Positions 1 through 14,600 of a DNA stretch of 64,000 bases are shown piece by piece. A program made the translations under genes and the position numbers. How positions within the stretch are numbered: position 1 is the stretch's first letter; each line of letters opens with the position of its first letter. The stretch covers positions 372,001 through 436,000 of the forward strand of contig JAUTXW010003395.1 of the NCBI GenBank assembly GCA_030620095.1. The letters run 5' to 3'. The notes under the pieces are model-generated. The model searched no databases and was not told the DNA's origin. It saw only the letters and a list, made by a program, of their open reading frames with translations. This DNA comes from Kuschelorhynchus macadamiae. Lineage: Eukaryota; Arthropoda; Insecta; Coleoptera; Curculionidae.

Positions 1-429
1 TGTTAACAACGACTTAGTTGTTTGATTTCTGGGAGTTTATAGGAATTCCTAAGAAAACATGAATTCTCAGATAAGATCTTAAAATTATAACAAAACTCTA
101 TGTTCGACAGAAGGGTGTGTGTGGCTAGAATAAAGAAAGACTCGGTCCAACTAGAGCACTTAAACATCTAAAAAGGTTCAACAAAGATGTGTTTTGTGAA
201 CAGTATTATTGAATATAAACTCATAACATTCAGACATATATTCAGAGTAGTTTTGGGGAACGTTGAAGACAAAGTCATATTAAATGGGAGTACCTATAGC
301 TATAATACAAGTTACACACTTATAGCCTGAAAGATTACAATTCAACCCGGGGAGCCTTGGTGTTATTACTATCAACGTTAGATGCTCTAGTATTTTTGCA
401 TCCTCACTTGAACATAAAAGGGAGAGAAA
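1..429. other. No feature recognised
   Basis: AT-rich sequence with no open frame of note. It may hold further decayed parts of the LINE whose ORF1 lies just to the right, but nothing supports a call. Confidence 0.3.
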
Positions 430-1000
430 TAAACGCAGATTCAAGGTGTTTCGATGTTTCGAATAGCTAAAGTGATTTACAGGGTGCTCACCCTCACAAT
501 TAGCACAAGTCGGTTTGTCTGTTCATTGTAAAGCACATTGGTTTCGTAAGGTGCGCATTTTACACATTTTGGTGATGCTTTGTATTTATTTTGCGAGTGC
601 CCGTAGAATTGACAACGATGGCACTGAGTGTTTTTGGTTCTAGACTTTTTTGATTCGACTTTGACACTTTATCCAGAGCCGATAAATTAAATAGGTTTTT
701 TTTTAGTTTTAGGCACTTATACAAGAATGAGAGACATGGGCCTACCGTCCTCATAATGTCACCTTATTACCTACCATTTCAGAGGTGAATCCTAAATCAT
801 TTAGATAGCGTCTAATCTGTTAGCGCTCCACTCATCCAAACCCCCTCGAAGAACTACATGAAATAGTTTCTCCTCAGATAATAAGAATGAATGGTGTGGA
901 ATATTATTGTTTTCCAAGTGCTTAGTGATTTTTTTATAATCAAAGACAGTCGGTGTTAGTAGCTTGACAATCTCTGCGGTGTTACAGATTTGCCGTATTT
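430..1000 (-). pseudogene. Decayed LINE ORF1 (PRE_C2HC / zinc-knuckle gag)
   Basis: Read on the - strand, 1000 to 430 gives, with several frame breaks, a PRE_C2HC-like stretch (KKITKHLENNNIPHHSF, then VVLRGGLDEW) followed by CHRCQFYGHSQNKYKASPKC and, after a frameshift, CVKCAP...CANCEGEHPVN. This is the zinc-knuckle layout (C-x2-C-x4-H-x4-C repeats) of ORF1 proteins of Jockey/I-type LINEs, which bind element RNA. Stops and shifts show it is dead. No reverse transcriptase follows at lower coordinates within the window. Confidence 0.7.
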
Positions 1001-1662
1001 AATTCTGTTCTTTTTCATCATATGCACTTTTATCCCTTAAAACCACTGGAGGCACCATAGGTTGACTTGGCTTAGGGTTAGCGCTATTTTGTGTGCTTTT
1101 GTTACTTTTAGTGGTTGGGTGCACAGGAGAGACTCCCTGTAATAGACTTTGATTCTTCGTCTTTGGTAGGTAAGGAAATTTTTTGAGTTATTATTTAGTT
1201 GTTTTTTTGGTAAACATTTACTTACGCTTACCATTTCCGAATTTTTGTTCACTAGTAAATTTTTACGCGCAGATGACCAATACGAAGTTACATTTTTTCA
1301 GCAACGTTTGGTTTATGAGATATACGCCGTCAAAATTTACATTCTTAAACACAGAGTTTTTTACCTTCGTTTATGTTTCCTTCAGTAACTTTTATACGAA
1401 AACGATTGAATACACAATTGAAATATCAAAATTATACATATTTTCCAATTTATGACGTTATATTGCTGAAAATCATTTTAATAAAATTGTACCTATAACC
1501 GCTACTTTTAATAGGAAATTCTTCTTGATTTTGTATTTTATGTCGGCACCTACATTGCTACTCGAAAAAATATTCATTAAAATTTGACAAATGTTATAAA
1601 CGTAGCAGTTTTTGGTACTGTTTATTAAGAATATTTTATTACATAAGTGGATCAGTATCATG

Positions 1663-1866
1663 TTAGCAGATGGTCTAGCGCTGAAGCGCGCAGGTACTAG
1701 ATGGATTGGAAACCAGATAAAACCAGGTTAGGCGCCGGAGTGCAATAGTGCCAAGGCATATCTTTAAAGAAAACACGTTAGTAATATACTTTTAAAGATC
1801 ATGCTCCGGCGCCTAACCTAGTGCTAACCTGGTGACTACGCGCTCCAACACCCGACTCTCTGCTAA
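1663..1866. repeat. 204-bp foldback element
   Basis: An inverted repeat with a perfect 15-bp pair (1726-1740 with 1804-1818, GGTTAGGCGCCGGAG), an inner 9-10 bp pair around CTTTAAAGAT, and outer 8-bp ends TTAGCAGA (1663-1670) and TCTGCTAA (1859-1866). It is much more GC-rich than its surroundings. It could be a MITE or other foldback insertion; target-site duplication was not clear. Confidence 0.55.
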
Positions 1867-1869
1867 TCG

Positions 1870-2544
1870 GGTACAGATGCACCTATTTAACAAAATATCC
1901 ATAATAAACTGTTTTGAAAACTGCTATTTTGATAAAATTTGTTGAATTTTAAATTCAAATATTTACTGCATTTTATTCTTTGAATGACAATAGTTGCCAA
2001 CATAAAACAAAAAATTAAGAAAAATTCCCTATTAAAAATAACAATTGCAGCATGCAATTTAATGATGTGATTTTCTATCAATAAAAAGTAATAAATTAAA
2101 AAAGATGTGTAATTTTGATTGGGGATTCAATTGTTTTCCTATAAAAATTAATGAATGAAACAGAAAAGAAGTTGAAAGATTGTGTGTATAAGATTGTAAA
2201 TTTTGATATCATATATCTCGTAAACCAAATGTTTCCCAAATAATATAACTTCGGATTCTTTATCAGTATCTAAAGGTCTACCGGTGTGTCAGAAATTATT
2301 AAAATCAGTGATGGTAAGTGTAAGTAAATATTTACCAAAATCATTGGAGCTTAGGGCCCGCTCATATCTGATATGCCCCTGAATAAAGCTGGCAGCTGAA
2401 GTGAAGTATCTTACAAATAATGAAGAAAGCTTAGCCCTAAATTTACATTTAGATTACACTACACACACGTTTTGTTAATTTTGTTTTGCTTTTCAACTCG
2501 TTAAGTTTTTTAATAATTACTGCATTTGGATTTAGCGTTAAAAA
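1870..2544. other. Upstream region of FTSJ3
   Basis: AT-rich flank holding the presumed 5'UTR and promoter of FTSJ3. No TATA box or initiator can be placed with confidence, and no other gene is seen. Confidence 0.3.
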
Positions 2545-2611
2545 ATGGGAAAGAAAACGAAAATCGGAAAACAAAGAAAAGATAAATTTTACCATCTAGC
2601 TAAGGAAACAG
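2545..2611 (+). CDS. FTSJ3: FTSJ3 exon 1
   Basis: Codes residues 1-22 (begins MGKKTKIGKQRKD) plus one base of Gly23. The donor is GTAACA after ACAG. The base at -3 of the ATG is A, a good animal start context. The lysine-rich N terminus followed by YHLAKETG is the family's conserved entry into the FtsJ fold. Confidence 0.92.
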
Positions 2612-5600
2612 GTAACAGGATTTTCCTAATTTAAATTAAAAGCCTTTTAAAAAATATTTTTACGTTATTAGTAAAACCGAGGTAAAAACATTAAAATCTT
2701 TTTAGGGTTTCGCTCTCGAGCTGCTTTTAAGCTAATTCAGCTGAACAGGAAATTTGAATTTCTTCAGAAATCACGAGTATGTTTGGATCTCTGTGCAGCT
2801 CCAGGTGGATGGATGCAAGTGGCCAAACAAAATATGCCGGTTTCAAGTATCATTATTGGCGTAGATTTGTTTCCTATTAAACCTATTCCTGGTACTATTG
2901 GCCTGACTGAAGATATTACTACTGATAAATGTAGAGTAAGTTGTTTTTTACTGTACATTATTATTATCGAGGGTGTCTCACTTCTCAAAAAATGTACAGT
3001 CAAATTCCAGGGATTTAGGATGTAATTTTGAGAAAAACAAACAGCAATTTATATATAAATTTACACACATACTACACATAATAAATATTAACAGAAACAT
3101 GTTTTAAAGTTAAAATCCTCTAAACAGTGCTTAAAGTGCTGGGACTGAGGTTTCCATAGCTCCTGTTTTGACCTGGAGATCTCGGGTATTAAAATTGTTC
3201 TCTGCCAGGTATTAACATACATTTTCTGAATTAACATAAAAAGGGGTTTTAAGCCTAAAGAATTAAATATTTTTCCAATATAATTAGAGTTTATGCGAAT
3301 TAATATATGCAGTAAAATAGCTTAAATGATGTAAGGGAAATACATTTCTCCATGTAGAAAACTCCGTGAGAATTTCTTTTATGATGAATTACAATTCAAC
3401 TTTTGCAGATTTTTTAAAACAATTTTTGTAAATAAGGGCCTCAATTTGTTTATAAAAATGATATTCCTCTTCAAGTTTTTAAAAAAATTTTCTTTCAAAG
3501 TATTTGTTTCATATTTTACAGTTTATGTTAGAGTTGTGCGCAAGTTAGTTTGACTGTGGTGAAATACTCAGTTAAAATGTATTCTGAGTTGCAGATCCTT
3601 GTCACATAATTGATGTTGCATCCAGTGTGGCATTTATGATTAATAATCTCTGTATTTTCTGTATGACAGTTTAATTCTTAGGGAAAAAAATGTGTCAAAG
3701 TAGTTTAATAACATGTGTTATATCATAACATTTTTAAAATATTTAACCTTCATGTGTGTATAGTTCAAATTTATGTTCAGATGCTAAGACCAAAGATTGG
3801 TAATGTTTACTTTTGGAAAAAGTTATTTGTGTTTACAGTAAAATTTGGTGAAATTGCTTGGTCAATTAACTGGTCAAAGACACACCCCCCCTAGTTTAGG
3901 TATTTATTTCAATTTTTTTATTTATTTATTTATTTACGGATATACCATTTTACATAAGAAATAATAAACAGTAAAGCATTGCGTTAATTAATTACTAAAA
4001 CTAATTACAATAAGAAATACTACCACAAAAATTCTAATTATTAATGACATTTAAGAATATAATAATCTGTACGTCTATGATGTCAGACGTCTCACGGCAC
4101 TTTTAAAGGTACTAACTGAGCCATGGATTGGCAGATTATACTTATTAAAATTACGTTGCATTCTATTAATTGGGCTATGCAAGCCATAATTTCGGGTGAC
4201 GTTTTCTGGGTAAAATAAAAAATTGGAACGGGTTCGATGTAGGGCATGTAAAGATATTTTACTTAGTAAATAAGAACAGTCAACATGCCCATTAATTAAT
4301 TTGAACAAAAAACACATATCGGCCTGCAACCTCCTGCCCTGAAGTGAACACATACCCAAAATACTAAGAACACGGTTGTAATTTGAATGATTATCAATTT
4401 GGGGTATTCCCAGCTTAAAACTACATATTCGTAAAAATTTTTTTTGAACATTTTCTATTTGATTGATATGAATCTCATAAAAAGGAGACCACACCGGACT
4501 TGCATATTCCAGAATTGATCTTACGTACGAACAATACAATAATTTCATGACATGACATGAGAAATCAGTGCTAAATCTAGAAATATAACCCAAAGACCTA
4601 GATGCTCGCTGTATCACACTCATGATATGGCCATTAAAAGTTAATCTACAATCAAACAAAACACCAAGGTCTTTAACCTCATGAACTCTTTCAAGTGTAG
4701 TGCCATTTATGATGTAATCAAATTGAATAAAATTACGTGATTTTGAGAAGGTAATGCATGAACATTTACTTGTATTTAAACTTAAACCATTTAAATTTGA
4801 CCAGTGAACAAATAAGGTCACCTCTGACTGCAAACATTGGCAATCCAGAGAAGTAGATGTGTATTTAAATATTTTAAGGTCGTCAGCATACATAAGAAAA
4901 GAACTATATGGTAAAAAGAATCTTAAATCGTTAACAAGCAAAATAAATAATATGGGTCCACAATGGGAGCCTTGCGGGACGCCTGACGGTACTAAAATTT
5001 GATTTGATATAAAATTATTAATTCTAATACTTTGCGTCCGCCCAGTTCACATAAGTTAATAGATTAGCTAGGGTAGACCAAGCAGGCTGAAAACCAAATT
5101 GTTCATCCATAATTACGCCTTTACAGCACCAAGACAGCAAAGAAGACACCAATGAATCAAACAACTTTGGAATGGTTGACTGGATACAGATGCCTCTGTA
5201 ATTTGTAACGTCGCTGCGATTACCAGATTTAAAAATAGGAGTAATGTATGAATGCTTCCAGAATTCAGGAAATACTCCAGAATTCAGCGAAAGATTAAAA
5301 AGAAAGTGTAGTGGTTTACTTAATGTGCAGACACATTTATTTAACAAGATAGGTGGTACCCCATCGGGACCAAAGGATGTTTTCGGATTAGATGATATTA
5401 TTTTATGAAATATGTCAATTAAATCTATCTTTACTTCAATTAAATTAAGTACCTGAGAAAGGGTAGGATAGTATTCAGGTATTTCATAAGAGGCATCTGT
5501 ATACACGGTTGAGAAATAATCGGCAAATAAATTTGCCATTTCTTCACCATTATTGCTTGCTCTGTTATCAAAGTGCATACAGTTTGGATATCCGTTTAAT

Positions 5601-8600
5601 TGTTTAAAATTATTAACATGTTTCCAAAATTCATTTGGGTTATTAATTAAATTTGATTCCATTCTGTGCACATAAGATTGATAACACTCTTGTTCTAGAG
5701 CCCCACACTCCTCTCTAAGCCGCGAAAACAGCACATAGTCAGCAGGCAAATTTGAAATATGCATAATTTTTTTCTCAACTATAAGTCGTCTGAGACGAGG
5801 GGAAAACCACGTTGGAAAATTGGAGCTCTTAAATTTTTTAATGAGTACCAATTGTGAAATACCCTGGTATATTATATTATAAAACCCATTAACTGCCTCA
5901 TCGATATCATTTTTGTCAAGCAGTATTTCCCAATCGACTGAAGCAAAAAAATCATTTAAAGCTAGGAAATTGCTATTTTTGAAGTCATAATATTCTAAAT
6001 TATATTTTAATGATTCATTTGAAGTCGAGAGAGGAATGTCACAGGAATAAGCAATATGATGGATACTAGTATTTAACAATAGATCATCAGCGGATTGCAC
6101 AACAATATCATTTAAATTTGTAAAGCACAGGTCAAGAAAGATATTATTATTATTAGGAATATTTATCATTTGAAATAAATTAAGAAAGCTAAAAGAGTCA
6201 CCTACAAGATTAGCAGCCGACACAGGAGAACACTTAACACTAACACTATGAGCTTCATTAAACCAAATGGCACTAGGGAGGTTGTAGTCACCAAACAGCA
6301 CAAGAGCATGACCAGGATTCGCCTCGATTATGTCACCCACAGCCTGGCAATGGTCACTGTAAACCTCATGAGGGGAATTAGGGGGGATATAAACTGCACC
6401 AAAAATTAATTTTTTGTTTCCCTGAGATAACGAACAGAACAATTGCTCAACGGATTTGACAGTGGTCTTGAGTTGTTTGGATTTAAGCTGGTTTCTAATG
6501 GTGATAAGTACTCCACCACCTCTAGATTTTAAACTTGTTTCAGAGTTCCTGTCAGTTCGATAGATGTCGAATCCAGGGATATTGACCTCATCGGCCGAGT
6601 GACCATCGTTGAGCCAAGTTTCAACTATAAGTAAAACATCATAAGTACTAAGGCAAGCTTTCCTACGTAGATCCTTTAATTTAGAGGAAATGCCATCAGC
6701 GTTCTGGAGGTAACAGCTTATTAGTTGCCGTTTTTTGGAGGACGTCTGTCTTTTATTATTTTTGTCATCCCATGAAAGTATCGTATAATAAGGTCGCTTT
6801 CACCATTTTCCTTTCTTTGAGAGAGTTCCGAGTGCAGTTTTTTTATGTGGTTATGCTGAGAGATTGTCATGTCAGCACTAATACGAAGAGCAGATTCACT
6901 CACTATTAACTGTCTTCTGTTTTGTAAACATTTTTTGGCTGTATCTGATGATTCGAAAACAATACGCAGCGGGCGTGGTCGATCACCCACTCGGCCCAAC
7001 CTAACAGTCTTGAAGGAAGCACATTCAATATTGATTAAGTTCAACATAGTTTTTATTTCGGAGCAATCGTGGTTGACTCTTGCTTCAGCATTACTGGATA
7101 AACTTTCAGCCATGTTATGGCTTGAAAGAGCACAGAACACTTTCGGTATTTTTACTCTCAGCCAGCGCAGGTATGTCGGTGGCGACGGAATTATCTTGCT
7201 GGGCTTTAATATTGTGTAGCTTTTCGAATTTCCCCCAACTCAGTGTCCAGTGCCGAAATTCTATTTCTATCCTCGCTGAGTTTTCTCAATTCCTGAAGCA
7301 TTGTTTGGATAGTGGCGCTTTGTTCCATTATTATTTTATGCAGCTGAGTTATAGCCAGACAAGCATCACTGGAATTAAAATCAGATCTATTCAGAAGTAA
7401 AGGTAAATCAGGCCCTGTCACTCCCGAATAAACACCAATGCTACTTAAGCACCTATTTTCACTAATATTTGCTATAGCAGCTATAAGGTATTACTGGGAC
7501 ATACAAGGGTACCTAACATTGGATAGTATTGGTTAATTAAGAGGGAATCATTATATAATAGGTTATATGGATTGGCCCTCTCAGATATCTGCAATGTTTT
7601 TCATTGATGCCAACCTGTGAAATAGAACGAGCTAATAAAGGCAGAAATCCCACTAGTTGTGAGAGAGATATATTTCTGCCTTTTTAGCTCCATCTCTTTT
7701 ACACTGCTTTGGAGTCAACGAAGCTTCACAAAACCCAGTCCATTATCCAGTTATGTCTATGGAGGGAATACCTAGATATAATAAAGGTCTTAATTGAATA
7801 ATATTGGCTTATCATTTCATACTATTTAAAAACAAACTTTTCAGTTCACTGTAAGAGAAATATAAGCAATTTAATATGTTTTTAGGAAGATAATAGTTTT
7901 CTTTCCTTCATTACTAACATCTTTCATAACTTTATTTTTTAAAAAATTGTAAAATGATTTATTGACCATATATTGTTGTAAATGTGTAATTTCATAATTA
8001 AAAACAATTTTTGTATTTTAAAAATCATTATAAATAACCTCATAAATAATGCTGCCTATAAATTTTATAAAGTTTGTCAGATCAGGTTCTCTATATTCAG
8101 AAGGGATTGCTCTCAGATGACCTGCAGGAAACCAATCTAAATGCAATATTTAATACTTTTAAAAGTAGCCTTAGTGGTATGTGGTTGAGATCCACTCAAT
8201 TTCAATTTAACCTTAACCCTCAGTTTTCAAAATAACTAATAAAGCAAAACAAATTATAGAATATACTTGAAGAAAATAGGACCAACATATCTAAAAAGAG
8301 AAATGGTTAATTATTGATTTATTACTCCCATAAATGAATGTATTAAAAATATTGCTTTATTTTTTCAAGGATGTAGATTAACAATACTTAATATTTTAAA
8401 TGTCTTTTACTTGTTTCTTTGGGTGATAACTAAGAAAATCCATAAGGTCATAGAAAAGTTCAAACTTAAGATCACCTTTCTACATCAACTTGTTATATTA
8501 ATATCCTTAATTCTAGGTAGCTATTAGCAAAGAGCTTAAAACCTGGAAAGTTGATGTTGTACTTCATGATGGTGCCCCTAATGTAGGTAAAAATTGGCTT

Positions 8601-11600
8601 CATGATGCTTACTCCCAAGCCTGTCTAACACTGAGTTCCTTAAAACTGGCCACTCAATTTCTCCGTAAAGGTGGTTGGTTTGTAACAAAGGTATTCAGAT
8701 CAAAGGATTACAATCCTCTGGTTTGGGTCCTAAAGCAATTGTTTAAGAAAGTTCACGCAACTAAGCCACAGGCATCTCGTAATGAGTCTGCAGAAATTTT
8801 TGTTGTTTGTCAATATTATATTTGTCCAGATAAAATAGATTCAAAATTTATGGATCCTAAGTATGTTTTCCAAGAGCTTGAAATTGAACCCAAGAACAAG
8901 CTAAACATCTTTCATCCTGATAAGAAAAAGAAAGATAAAGCTGAGGGTTATCCAGAAAATGACTATACCTTGCATCATCAAGTAAAGGTTTCTGATTTTA
9001 TTCAACATGAGAATGGCATTGATATTTTGCAACATGCTTCAGAAATTATTTTTGATAATCCTGAAATCTTGAATCATGAGAAAACTACAAAGGAGTTGCA
9101 GGAATGCTTTAAAGATATTAAAGTGCTTGGTAGAAAGGATCTTAGAAACATCATGAACTGGTGGAAAATATTACATGAAGAGTGGGAGAAGAAAAATAAA
9201 GTAGATGATGAAAAACCAGATATAACTGAAGATATGAAACCAGAAATTAAAGGTATTTTATATTATTTAGGTTAAGTTGAAATTTGCTTTTTATAGCTCA
9301 GTTTTCTGTGTTTTTTTGTTGCAAGGTTTGTTTGGTAATAATTTAGTCAATATCAAGATAAACCTTGAAGAAAACTGATTAGAAAATTTCTAGGACTGAA
9401 TGAATAAAATTACACTATTTAGTTTTATACATCCCTGAAATGTTTAAAAGATTTTTAGGCTTATATAGGTTAATGGTGGGCTCCAGATATGATAAATGGT
9501 AAATACATTTTATTGACTTATTTTGTACTTCTTCTAATGGTTTTATTGTTTTGTTTTTTACATGCAGTGTCCCACACTAATAATATTAGGTACTGCAATT
9601 TTGAATAAATGAAAGCAAAATATCTATTTTAACAAATTAAGGGAAATATGTACTCTTAAATATTCTCTATGTGGCTTCCAAGCCAAATTTTGATCTGTAT
9701 ATAAGCCTAAAAATTTAATATATTTCGAATAATTAATTTGATTATAAGAAAAAATATTGGGGGAATTGAAGGGGGAATATTTGTATTTGAATAATATTAA
9801 ATATATACATGAAAGAGAATTTCTGAAAGTTTAAAGTTAATTTTTGTGCCTGTAACCAATTAGTAATTAAATTTAAGTCTTGAGTAAATATATATATTTA
9901 TATATTAAAAATAAAATTGGCGCGAAAATAGATCCTTGAGGCGCACCACATAAAACTACTCTTACTTTGCTAATCTGAACAAACTGCTTCCGATCCAATA
10001 AATAATTTTTGAACCAATTATATATTGTACCTCTTATACCAATATAAAACAAGTTTTTAAGTAATATTTTATAGTCTGCAGTGTCACAAGCTTTACGCAA
10101 ATCCAAGGACAAGAGGTGAAACTTTTCATGTCTATCCGAAGCACCTCATTGTCCTTGGATTTGTGAAAGTCATATTTATCAAAAAACAATACATTTTGAT
10201 TTTCTAAAAATTGTTCAACTTTATTGTAGATAAATCTCTCAATTATTTTTGAAAAAGGCAGGATAGATATAGGCCTGTAGTTATTTGAGTCACTTCTTAG
10301 GCCATTTTTAAAAACAGTGAAAACTTTTGCGATTTTTAAATGGTTCTGATAAATTTTTTGTTTAAAAGTAGTTTTGATTAGATGACATGAAATTAGAGTA
10401 ACTTCACATTTGGTAATTTTAATAATTTTTACTGGTATTTCGTCATATTCACATGGTTTAAATGGTTAGAATGTATTATTTCAGCAATTGTTTCTACATG
10501 TATATCTTCTATGTTTAAAAACATTGAATGTGAATTTTTGGTGTATTTGGGAGAATTTCCAGGTGGAATTTGTTTTGCTAATCGTTGTTGGACATTTACG
10601 AAATGATTATTCATTTCCTCGCAGATCTCTTTTTCAGCTTCAATTTGTTTATTATGAATATAAAGCTTTTGTTTAAAGTTTCATACACTTCACAGAATTC
10701 TTTGATTGTTGGCTGTTTTTTTCTTTTTATGGTAATATTTATCTCGACTTTTAATTAGATTTCCAAAGATTCTTCAAACCATGGTTTTGTATTTTTTGTA
10801 ATTTTTATTTTTCAGATATAAGAGTTTACATTAAATACTGAAATAATTTTGTTATATATTAAGTCCACACCTTTATAAATAAAAAAATTTGATCTGAACA
10901 CAGATATATAAATTAATGACTATAAATTTTGTACCACATTTTATACATCTTTTACTCCAAAAAGTTATTTTTATAATATCTGTCTTCAAATTTTGTTTTA
11001 CTTTTTAGTTCACTTTATAAAAGCCTGGTTTTTACATTGTAAGTTGTTGTCAGGCCGATTACAGGCCAAAATAAGCAGTACTTATTTTATGACGTACATA
11101 AAAATACATATCTTTAAATTTGGATTCCATATCAGTTTGCTGCCAAAAAAAATATCTACCTTAAACCTGCAGACCTGGACACCCTTCTTAGAGCATTTAA
11201 GTTTTTTGAGGTATCTATGGAGTAATATTTTCGAATATTAAGACAGATTGCACTTTGAGCATGTCGCCGTTCAAAAGTTACACTTTTTTTTGTGCAAAGT
11301 TCTATTATGAGCTAAAAAGAATAAATACAGAGATACCTCCTGAACTGGAATTTCTCAATTCTCAAGTGTCAGTATTTTAAAAAGGGTTATTTAGTGGTAT
11401 TACTCTATCTGTTCAATTATTACAACTTTGTAGTCACCTAAACTGTGTTTGTTTAATGGAGTCATTTAATGAATCTTTCGAGAAACTTTACTCTTACTTA
11501 AAATATGAGAATTAAAATAGCAAGACTATTTTAGTAAGGTATTTTAACTATTGCCTAGGCTATATATTGACAAGTTTAGTTAACAGTATATAACACTATA

Positions 11601-14600
11601 AAACTAATTATCACATCTAAGAATATACCTAATAACCAATATTAGAAATATAAATTATTTTGAATCACAGATTATTTGGTGTTTTATTAAGGAGGATAAA
11701 ATTTAATTTTTTAAAGGAATTGTTTTTTTATTATAGACATATGTTGCCTGATATGCAAATGATGATTTATTTATTTATGATAAATGTACAGATATTTAAT
11801 CTCTAAAAGAGAATAGCAGAAGTAAGAAAAAATATGTCAAAATCATCAAAAACAATTGAAGTCTAAAACAAATTTTACCATGCCCATTATCTTGCATTAT
11901 CGTACAAGGATTTTATTTACAGTCATTTAAAAAATACATTAGGGAGGTGTTTTTGCAACATATAAAAGCCAGTGGCGGCCAATCAGGTGAATTGCTACTT
12001 CATCAGGAAAAACAAACAAAGAAGTATCTAAATATATTTATTGTATATCTCTTACCTTTCTAGTTTTTTACGATCTACCTAATTTGCAAAAAATAAACTG
12101 TGTATCTCCAATAAATATTTTACTTAACCATTGGCCGCCCGTTTTTTTTATTTTTCAATCAAATTTTATTAAACATGTGGCGCAAACTGCTTCGACTTTT
12201 GGAGAGGTGTTGCATTTGGTACACAGCTCTCCTACCCCGTAGTCATGACAACGCATACGCGATGACGTCGAGCATATCGGAGACTAATGTCAACCATTCC
12301 ATTTGTTCAGTGATTGTTTGTCTGATAGTTTATATTTTCTATTGGATCAAATTTTGGACTGGTTTGCCTCTAAATATAGATTATTAGGGTAATGTTACGA
12401 TGGTGCAAGTTTAATGTCTGAGCCTCTAAATGGGCTTCAAAAAAAATAAAAGGAAAAGCTCCCCAGGCTGTATTTGTACGTTGTCTTGTGCATCGTCTTA
12501 ACCTCGTGATGCACCAAAGCTTAAAAAACATTTCTAAATGTCGCAATTTTTTGCAAGGCTTAGTGGTATTTCCTCATTTTTTCCTTATTCTGCCAAACGA
12601 ACATATGCTCCTACATCTACATCTACTAGCTCTATACCATCTATTATAGAAACTCGGTCTTCAAAGTCGTAGTTAGTAAATGTAATTGTTCATGATTGGC
12701 ATAAATTAAAAGAAGTCTTTAAATGTATTACAATCTGTGACAAACCTGGTGAAAAATCAGTCAATCTTGCCAAACGATTTTTAAGTGAGATGAACGATTT
12801 CGAGTTGACGTTTTAGTGTTTGATGACATTTTATCATTCATGGATATACTATTTGATATGCTTCAAAAAAAAAATTGCAACTCCAATATAAAACGTCGTG
12901 AGACGCTCGATAAAAAAGGAAATAAAATTTTTTGCAATACAGTATTTGACAAGACAAACTGTATTACAGAAATCATACCAAATGTCAGCTTGTTAGTCCT
13001 GAAGAGGGCAAAGTACAGAACCCTTTTTATGAAATATTGAACAATATTTGGATGGAACTGACACTAAGATTTCAAGACTGTGAAAAACTAACTCCTTTAT
13101 GTTTGGCAGATTCTACTAAATGTTTTCAATATAGTTTAAATTTTCCCTGCGGTCCTTTGTTGGAGTTATATGGGTAAACATAAACATTTTCAAAAAGTCA
13201 ATGACTTAAAACTGAACTTGGTCTTATTTCTGCCAATGGTAGTCATTAGAATATCTCACTGCAAGAGCAAGTCAAAAAATTATTGAAATAAAGATATTTT
13301 TATTGAAATGTATTAACTATTTTGCCTTAGTTTGACAATAGCGTTGACAAGTGCTTCAGTGGGAAGAAGTTTTTCTTGCCTCAAACATGTAAAAACTTAT
13401 TTAAGGAATACAATTTCTCAAGAGTTGGGTCAGTAATGCTACAATATATAACATGGTTAACATAAAAGATCACAAATTTGATAGTTTAAATAAAATAAAA
13501 AAAGCATTTGCAAAAATTTGTTAGAATATTCAAGATCTAATAAAACTAAGAATTTTTTTGAAAAGTATACCCAATGAAAATTAAATAATTTCCTCTAAAT
13601 TCTTTTAGTTAATCTTTTTTTTATTCCATAAGGAATTTAAAGATGGCAATAATTTCTTTTGGTATCATTTGCTGTAGTAATCTATATAATGGTTTTTAGA
13701 AAGTGAAGATGAAGATGATTTAAAGTACATAGATAAACAAATAACAGAATTGGAGGTAGAAGAACAAAGGGAGATGAAAAGAAAGAAGAAAAAAGTTCAA
13801 AAAGAGAGAAAAAAATTAAATGAGAAACTTAATTTAAAGATGATTCTTAAAGGTGAGATTGCTAGTTAGGTTTTACATTTGCTATTTTAAATATTATGTG
13901 TATTGTTCAGTATTGGTAGCTTATTGTTCAGGCTACATGTAACTTTAACTTTAATCTGATAATAAATATTTCATTTCATTTCATTGTGTTGTTAACTTTT
14001 GCATTCCTGTACTCTTGCAAAATTATTGAACTTAAAATTGCAAGTTTTAAACATTATTAACATTTTAACAAATATCAAATTAAATTTATTGAATTTGTTA
14101 TGCATTTAGGTGATGATGGTCCTAAGCTGGAGGCTGATGATATGTTTTCTTTAAAACAAGTTAAGGATGTTGAGAAAATGCAAAAAGTTGTAGAACAATC
14201 CCCAGATATATTGGCTGACTCTGATGACGAACTTGATGGACATAAAGAAAAATATCTTAGGTAAGTAATTACTTAGTATATATGTATATAAAAAAAAGTC
14301 TGACATGTTACTTAAATATGTTCCTCCAGATTCACAAGAAGCTTTTAAGATAGACTTGGGGCAATACCGTCTGTCAAATCAGATCAAATCAAATAGTTTA
14401 TTATCAGGCAATTTGCAATTTACAAATAGAACATTTAAAATTGCAACCAGCCAAACACGTCATACATTCAATAAAATAAGTCTTAAAAAATGATTAAAAA
14501 AAAAGATATATGCAATTAAAGACACCACAATTTAAAATAGCTATGAATATAATGGGAGTGTAAATCAGACACCAGGACAAAAGCAGACAGAACATTTGTA

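Larger units (their letters stand above)
3920..7440 (-). mobile_element. Near-full LINE (CR1/Jockey group) in FTSJ3 intron 2, antisense
   Basis: Read on the - strand the element runs ORF1 (7421-6721), ORF2 (6720-4075), then a 3' end of TAAA repeats at 3920-3935. Gene order, an APE-type endonuclease plus reverse transcriptase in ORF2, and the short-repeat tail define a non-LTR retrotransposon. It is closely related in protein sequence to the 20878-22995 copy, which has the same TAAATAAA tail. It lies antisense to the host gene. ORF2 is largely open but has a key deletion (see that entry). Confidence 0.88.

Noticed and set aside
2764..3003. - strand open frame over FTSJ3 exon 2
   Set aside because: Shadow of the conserved + strand methyltransferase exon.
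12175..12387. + strand 70-codon frame near the hAT end
   Set aside because: It sits in the 5' non-coding part of the hAT and does not match transposase or host proteins.
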